The notes under the pieces: model-generated
The model's input: the letters and a program-made list of their open reading frames with translations, nothing else
Database searches by the model: none
Told to the model about the DNA's origin: nothing
Made by a program: the position numbers and the translations under genes
Origin: Prunus persica
Taxonomy: Eukaryota > Streptophyta > Magnoliopsida > Rosales > Rosaceae
Length of the DNA: 64,000 nt
NCBI RefSeq assembly: GCF_000346465.2
Contig: NC_034009.1
Location: 9,444,831 to 9,508,830, forward strand
Direction: 5' to 3'
In this document: piece after piece, positions 57,320-64,000 of the stretch
Layout of the letters: each line of letters starts with the position of its first letter
How positions within the stretch are numbered: the stretch's first letter is position 1

Positions 57320-59320
57320 GTCCTTAATATTATTCAAATATATTAATGGGAACCTAATATAATATTAAATATCTAAATTCTTTGCGTTTAACTTTTAGAT
57401 TATCAACGTTAAACTATAATTCCGTTTGGGTGATGTTCTCTAATTATATATGGCTTCTTTATTTATTTATATAAGCGGTATTGAAAAAAGAGAATTCGAA
57501 TGATTGCAAAGTAAGTAGGAAGATGATCAACATCGGCTTGCTCTTGTTTTTGTTATTCCAATGGATGATCACCCTAACCCTCAATCAGAAGATGTTAAAC
57601 AGTAATTAAAATAGAAAAGTTGATAGAGGTCCAAAAATCCAACCAATAATTGTGTCTAGTCCTCGAATTATTGTTTATTGATACAAGTCCTTTGACTAAT
57701 TTGCTACGTAGATTACATTTCATCTTTGACATGTTGATTCAAACTTTTGTATTTAACTGATTTGTATTTAAAATTTTTTGTTCCTATTATATCCCTATTG
57801 TCTAAAATGATAAGATGAGAATTTATATGCCATTATTTTTATTTTTGTTCACCCTATGGTAGAGGTATAGTATAGACTCTTATAGATAAATTATCCTATG
57901 GTATAGGTATATTGTCATATTGCCTATTGCATACGTATATATTTGTTTTTTCATATTTTAGACAATGAATAATAGTATTTTATGTACATTTTTTTATAGA
58001 TAACATACAATTTTATTTGTCTATTTTTATATCTGACTTATAGGTAGTCTTCTAATTTATGTTCCTAACTTATAGGTAGTATTCTAATTTATGTTCATGA
58101 CTTATAGGTAACACGATTTATCACTAAGTTTTTTTCATTGCTAATAAGAACACTATTTACCTATGTTAGGTACATAATTTAATGTGGGTGCTTGCCTGAT
58201 TGATTAGTATAATATGTGGGCCTTTACTTCAATTGATTAATTTGTATTTTACCCATATATTAGGTAAGTATTATCAATGAAAGGATTCCAAATTTAAATT
58301 TTGAAATTTAATTACAAGTAAATAATTCAGTAAATTTAGTTTTTCAATGTTTTCCTTATGTACCTCAAAGGGTAAAATCGACATATATAATAAAAAGAGT
58401 AATAAAAGTCAAAGGACCTACATCTAAAACCAAAAATGCGTGGACTAAGTCCAATAACAGCTAATCATTTTGGACCTATATCTAAGAACCCCTAATTAAA
58501 ACATAGTAGTGAGACTTAGTAAGCAATCATAGCCAATGTCTTTTGCTGTTAATTCTTAATTATTATTTTTCATAAGTGCAATTTCTAATCAATATTTTTT
58601 AGTTCGTTTGAGCTTGTCTCGTAAAAGAAAGAAAAAAAAACTGTGCTTGAATTGGCTTTCTTTGCTAAATGTATACTTTCATGTAATTCCTCTTAAAACC
58701 ATTTGGACACCAATATTTTAGGGTAACTTTTCATTCTGGTGTTGTGGCTCATTTTGGGAAAAGTTCATATTTTCAATGGAAAACTGATTTTTACATTAGA
58801 AAAATTGTTTTATTTTCGAAAATTCTTGCATGATGATCTAAATCAAATCTCTCATCTATCCTTGACCATCTTACGCTTAGTTATACATTTTATCTCCATT
58901 GATTTCATCAAGCTCAAGTATATAGCTTGATGAGATGTGAGCTTAGCATCCAACTGAAAAATCTGCATTCCTATGGATTTCGTGGTTGAAGATGAAGAGC
59001 TTCAAGAGCAAGCTGCCACAAGAAGTCCGAAGAACATGAAGTAATCAATGGTTTGGAAAGTTGCACAAGTGGTATAGCTGCCACTTAGTTAGGATTAAGT
59101 GATTCGTGCTAAGAAGATACTTTTGTATTGAGATTTCCTTTTGATTAATGAAGTTCTTGCCTAGACGGTCCCCCGATTTTCTAAGTGGTGGTTTCCGAGT
59201 CACGAAAATCTGATGTTTATTAGGAATGTGATTTTGTGTGGTTGTTTGTTCATTGATTGCATGCCAACTGTATCACAAATTGCTTAAAAGGATTTACAGG
59301 TTCTGTGTTTCTCGTTTGCA
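57320..59320. other. Intergenic, no gene found
   Basis: AT-rich. Near 58030-58110 TGACTTATAGGTAGT.TTCTAATTTATGTTC repeats about three times. Nothing else is recognised. Confidence 0.35.
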
Positions 59321-59328
59321 GAAAGTTA

Positions 59329-59788
<460 letters not shown>

Positions 59789-59810
59789 ATATATATATAT
59801 ATATATATAT

Positions 59811-60232
59811 CCCCTCCAATATATTGACTGATCTCTCAAATAATATATATATCTATATCCCCTCCAATATATTGACTGATCTCTCAAATAATTTTATTTG
59901 AAGGACACCTTCTAGGCTCTACTATGAAGTATTATTATTTTAAACGATCCAAACCATATATTTTTCTCATCTCCATTCATAGATCCACCTTATAGAAAAT
60001 TAGACAAATTGAACATCATTAAGGTACTTAATTGTAACCAACAAAATAAACGAACACGATATTTCAAGAAAGCACTAAAATGACAATCATTAATTGGGTG
60101 GTCAAAAAGTTTCAAATTCAAGTAATTTTTTGCATAGATAATCATGATATATTTGAATGAATACCTAAAATATAGACGGTTTGGTTTATTGAAATACAAT
60201 GTGAATGGGCCTTATAGGGATACCATTGAAAT
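59811..60232. mobile_element. MITE of the GAGGGATCCCTC family with duplicated left end
   Basis: CCCCTCCAATATATTGACTG followed by ATCTCTCAAATAA occurs twice (59811 and 59857), then the family interior, ending GGGCCTTATAGGGATACC. Confidence 0.65.
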
Positions 60233-60261
60233 AAGCATGATGCAAGGCATATGAATCTAAT

Positions 60262-62755
60262 GTAAGTGTCGGTCTTGACTTTTTGATGGCCCTAGGCAAT
60301 AAATTAAATGAGGCCCCTTTCTTAGTATACAATAAAGCTTATACAAAAGGAAATTAAAAAAATTGCTCATTCATTCTTTTTGGTTTAAATATAATAATTT
60401 AATTTTAACAAAGCAAAAGTACATGAATCATAAAAAATAAAAAATATATTTAGGTCCATAAATAGTAAAATAACTTCTAACATTCAACAAAACAACCTAT
60501 TCTTTCACAATAATGTCACACCTCAAATTTTTTTTTTTTTGGAAGTGTGAGGTAAAAGAACAAAAAACTAAAACTAAAAATGTAAATATCAAGAAACATG
60601 AAGATTGAACATAACTTTTTATTTAAGTCAAAGTAATTTACATTGTAATTTTACAAGCAAAATAACAAGAAAGTAACAAACTTTCAACAAAACATTCAAA
60701 ACTATCTACAACCCGTTCTTCTTGTTTCCTCGGTAAAAACTAAACTTCATATTCAAAGCCTGCAATAGATTCAATAAGGGGTGAGCATTACATGCTCAGT
60801 AGGAGTCCTATGTCTTATGTGATTAATGAGATTTATAATGTACAATTTATGCAATGTATGAATGAACTTCATTTCTACCCAACCTGTTAATCTATATAAT
60901 AGAACAAGCAAATCTGCATGTCCCATACCATGCATTTTACCACTGTGATTTCGAATGCCCCATTATATAAACTAACACCCATTTCAATCATCCCATAATT
61001 CCCCTTTTGCTAGTCATCTTGTCTACACCATTGATCTCCAAGCCCAAATCACCCAATCGACAATTATACCGCCGAATTCCTAATCTAACACGGGCTCGCC
61101 TGAACTTGGTCCCTACAATGGTTAGACTCAATTACACAAAAGATTATTCCCATTATCCTCTTTTCCATAATTTCATTATCAACCCAAAAATTCCAACCAC
61201 CACCGACAACATATGAATATATAAAATTAATCAAATTATAATGATAATTGACAACACATATATATCCAATATCAAGGACAACAATCAAACAATATAGCCA
61301 AGCATAATATAAGATTTACAATAATTATCAAAATAATATTACCAAACATAATATAGTATTTACAATATTTAATTAAATCAATATATGCAAAACTTCCCCA
61401 AAAAAAAACCCCTACCTCAAATTCAAAGCTATTGTATAACTCCCACTTATAAGTTCAAATACTTTAAACTTCTTCAAAACCTCACCACACTTAGTTCTCT
61501 TATTTTCTTTTGTCTACGATTTTTTTTAGGAAACTACTATACTTGAAGAACTATTAGTTAGAACTATATATAGTAGGTTAGAGTCGGTTAAGGAAATATG
61601 GATGAAGCTTAACATTATGCCACCTAACTAACCTAGGGATCTCTAGACTACATCCTAGGATTTATAGACTATATGGGTGTTGGCTTCCGGAGAGTGCTTA
61701 GTGAGCACTTGCCAATTACATTTATATATATATATATATATATATGAATATCTATTGTTCTTACACATCATACCAAAACATACCACCTCATGCTTCAATT
61801 GGTTTTTGAAGACTCCCTAATGCAACACGTCACTTAAGAGAAAGCTTAGTAAGCATCAATACCTTTCTAAAAGCTTTTGTGTGTATAGAATAAATATTAA
61901 ATGAATTGCTATTGTTAAAGTCTTACAATGAGGTTTGATAGGCTATAGCTAGATTCACGTAGCTTACCATATAACTAACTAATATACATATAATTTTGAA
62001 AACTAATAATTATAAATAATTAATTTTATGAAATATTAATATACATATTTAAAAATATGGAGTTTTACAAATAAGTTCTCAAGTAACTTTTTTTTCGGCC
62101 AAAAGGTGTTCATTAAACCAATAAAGAGAATCAACAAACCACCTAATAAAAGATAGAGGCCAAGCCCCAACAACAATTTGTGGAAGGAAAAGCAAGAATA
62201 AAACTCAACAAAGACCAACATATCGGGTATAGGGTGAGAAAAAATAGTTGGTTAGATAGGAAAAAATATAAAGAAAAGTTCATAAATCTTATTACCTTTT
62301 CAAATTTTCATGCTCATCTCCTCTTGGTCACTACCATCAATCTTAAAGACAAAGATCAAGAAAGAAAAATTGTGAACTTTTTAGTGAGAGATCGATTCTT
62401 TTAGGGTTTCAATATGAAAAAAGAGGGATGAGAGAAACTTAAAATAATAGATTGAAGAGAGATTAAGATAACATATAATAATATGGTGGATTAAATTGAG
62501 AGCATGTTCCATAGAGAAACTAGGAGTACGAGAACCAAAGTCTTCTTGAAAGAGGAAGCATGTTTCTTCGGGGAAAAGGAATCATGTTTTTCTCATTTAG
62601 TTTCAGTGTATTTTTCTGTTTTTATTTTATTTTATAGATTAGACGCTTGATATATATATAATATAAATAAATAAAAATTGGGGCCCATTAATTGGAGTCC
62701 CATGGCCATCGCCCTTCCAGCTCACCCCCAAGGCCGGCCCTTCCATAGTGAAAAG
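60262..62755. mobile_element. Possible TIR element enclosing LTR remains
   Basis: AAGTGTCGGTCTTG at about 60267 and the reverse of CAAGGCCGGCCCTT near 62729-62742 form a short imperfect inverted pair of hAT style. No matching target duplication was found. Inside, 60515-61400 is old LTR sequence. No transposase is seen. Confidence 0.35.
60515..61400 (-). mobile_element. Decayed LTR related to the 47111-48351 solo LTR
   Basis: Minus-strand sequence matches that LTR over several hundred bases, including its end (GTGTGACA) and GACAAGATGACTAGCAAA, GATGATTGAAATGGGTGTTA. The other terminus is not recognisable. Confidence 0.65.
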
Positions 62756-63190
62756 ATTAAAGGTCCTTCTTAACGAATTTGCACTTGGCACATGGGGTGC
62801 CACTATAATGGAAAAGTGGGTCAACCTCTTCCCTCCCCTTTCTCCCCTCAAAACCACCACCCCACACCCCCCACGTCTCCCCCCTCCCACTCGGGTCTCC
62901 GCACGGGGTGTCCCATTCAACTGCACCGGGGTTTGATTCACGTATGCGACAATCTTAATGCAACCCAATATATTATATAATAATCCCCCTCCCTAACGAA
63001 TTACCAGAAAAAGAATAATAATAATAATAAAAAAATTGAACTTGACTTGCACGTTTACGTGTCCAAATTTGACCCAAAAAAAAAAATGCGTTCAAATACT
63101 CGTGTCAGCCCAAATTTAGTCATTTATTCAAAGGCTTTAAGTTTAGGGCCAAATAATGACCATCTAAAGATATCTATGCGGAAAAAAAAA
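62756..63190. other. Intergenic, no gene found
   Basis: A C-rich tract (62815-62905) and AT-rich DNA. Short frames here have no domain. Confidence 0.3.
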
Positions 63191-63194
63191 AAAA

Positions 63195-63449
63195 GAATAA
63201 TGCTACTCTTACCACATTTGTATACCACATCTTTATACCATCTTATGTGGCAGCTGAGGTGAACAGCCACATCAATTTAAATTATTTAATATTTTATTTT
63301 CTTTTATGATTTATTTCAATATTTGTTTTTCTAATTGTCTTAATTAAAATACATTTCATTGATTTCATTGATGTGGCATATAATATGGACATGCCACATC
63401 ATGTGGTATAGAAATGTGGGATAAAAATGTGGTAAGTGTAGCATTATTC
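63195..63449. mobile_element. Palindromic MITE, 255 bp
   Basis: GAATAATGCTACTCTTACCA on the left and the reverse of TGGTAAGTGTAGCATTATTC on the right. Inner inverted phrases ACCACATTTGTATACCACAT/ATGTGGTATAGAAATGTGG continue the pairing. Confidence 0.8.
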
Positions 63450-64000
63450 AATCAAAATGAAAAAAAAAAAAAAAAAAAGTAAAGATTGAAGATCATTTAG
63501 TCATCATTATATATCAAATATTCCAATAATTTTGGATTTCTTCATTCCAAAATAACTAAAATCAACTTCATTTCCATATTAAATTTAGGGTTTTCTGCGA
63601 GTTTGCCCCCGGAACTATTCGCATATTGTCAATTTAGCCCTTAATAATTTTTTCGGTAAATTAAGGACTCGAATTTTTTTTTTTAAAACCCCAATTGAAG
63701 ACCTACCACTTTGCCGTCATATTCTTAAGACTCCCATCCACTTTGCCATCAATTTTTGCACGTGACCCAGTTTGAAGGATATAAATTCGTCATTTCATGA
63801 CCCAACTCTTACTTTCCTTACATTGGGTTAGGAGAGATCGTGTTTTACATTTCAAATTGGGAAGTTATCTGTGATTCAAACTGGGTTGGACAGAGTAAAG
63901 GGTGCTAGCAAATTTAGGGGCATCGAGAACGAATCTTTTCGAGATTGAGGTGTGACTGATCGACGAAGTGGGTTTTGTGCTAAGAGATAGTGGAGAGCAT
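63450..64000. other. Window end, no gene found
   Basis: GAGTTTGCCCCCGGAACTAT and TTTAGCCCTTAATAATTTTT resemble a widespread plant repeat. No gene is supported up to the window edge. Confidence 0.3.

Overview
The window is nuclear DNA of a flowering plant. It is AT-rich, with spliceable introns, plant TATA boxes, a plant-type TIR domain, a decayed cytosolic ribosomal protein gene, an aldo-keto reductase remnant and dense plant transposons (Copia and Ty3-type LTRs, MULE, Harbinger, CACTA, SINEs). A eudicot is very likely. The exact family cannot be read from the sequence; a woody rosid would be a guess.

The main content is a cluster of at least 13 loci between 10.9 and 57.2 kb that share one small motif of about 23 residues. 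Its pattern is F-x-[IVF]-x-G-N-x-[IV], a loop rich in N/G/A/K, then [VA]-G-[VFI]-x-x-F-G-N. Each intact protein joins one or two copies (four in one broken copy) to a different N-terminus: a membrane-anchored TIR domain (10921-11901), a short MSTG..LKP leader (16861, 34095), a Pro-rich and Lys-rich chain (30980), a Cys cluster with Pro-Lys repeats (37869), or a conserved MTSHQVKNQV leader with a Gly-rich linker (51999, 56629). I do not recognise the motif as a named family. Its alternating hydrophobic residues, Asn/Gly turns, terminal GN, paired copies and linkage to an innate-immunity TIR domain resemble the layout of fungal HET-s/NWD2-type amyloid signalling motifs. That functional reading is inference.

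The loci also share non-coding signals. A promoter palindrome (AGCTTG-N5-CAAGCT) lies upstream of five of them. A 3' UTR module (AATAAGAGCTGAT, then a hairpin GAGGC...GCCTC) shows compensatory and G-U changes between copies. Two further copies of the hairpin stand alone and mark deleted members.

Layout: 1-2.1 kb, non-coding with a MULE-type MITE. 2.1-10.3 kb, one large TIR element with a 9-bp target duplication, carrying an array of about 17 x 99 bp. 10.3-23.1 kb, the TIR-motif gene and a tandem pair of two-motif genes, the second cut up by insertions including a solo LTR. 23.1-30.2 kb, CACTA ends, a ribosomal protein S20 pseudogene and a four-motif broken gene. 30.2-50.0 kb, a large inverted duplication (arms of about 3.3 kb) enclosing four motif loci and a solo LTR. 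50-57.3 kb, two MTSHQ-type genes, one with a very young non-autonomous Copia element in its promoter. 57.3-64 kb, MITEs, microsatellites and LTR remains with no gene found.
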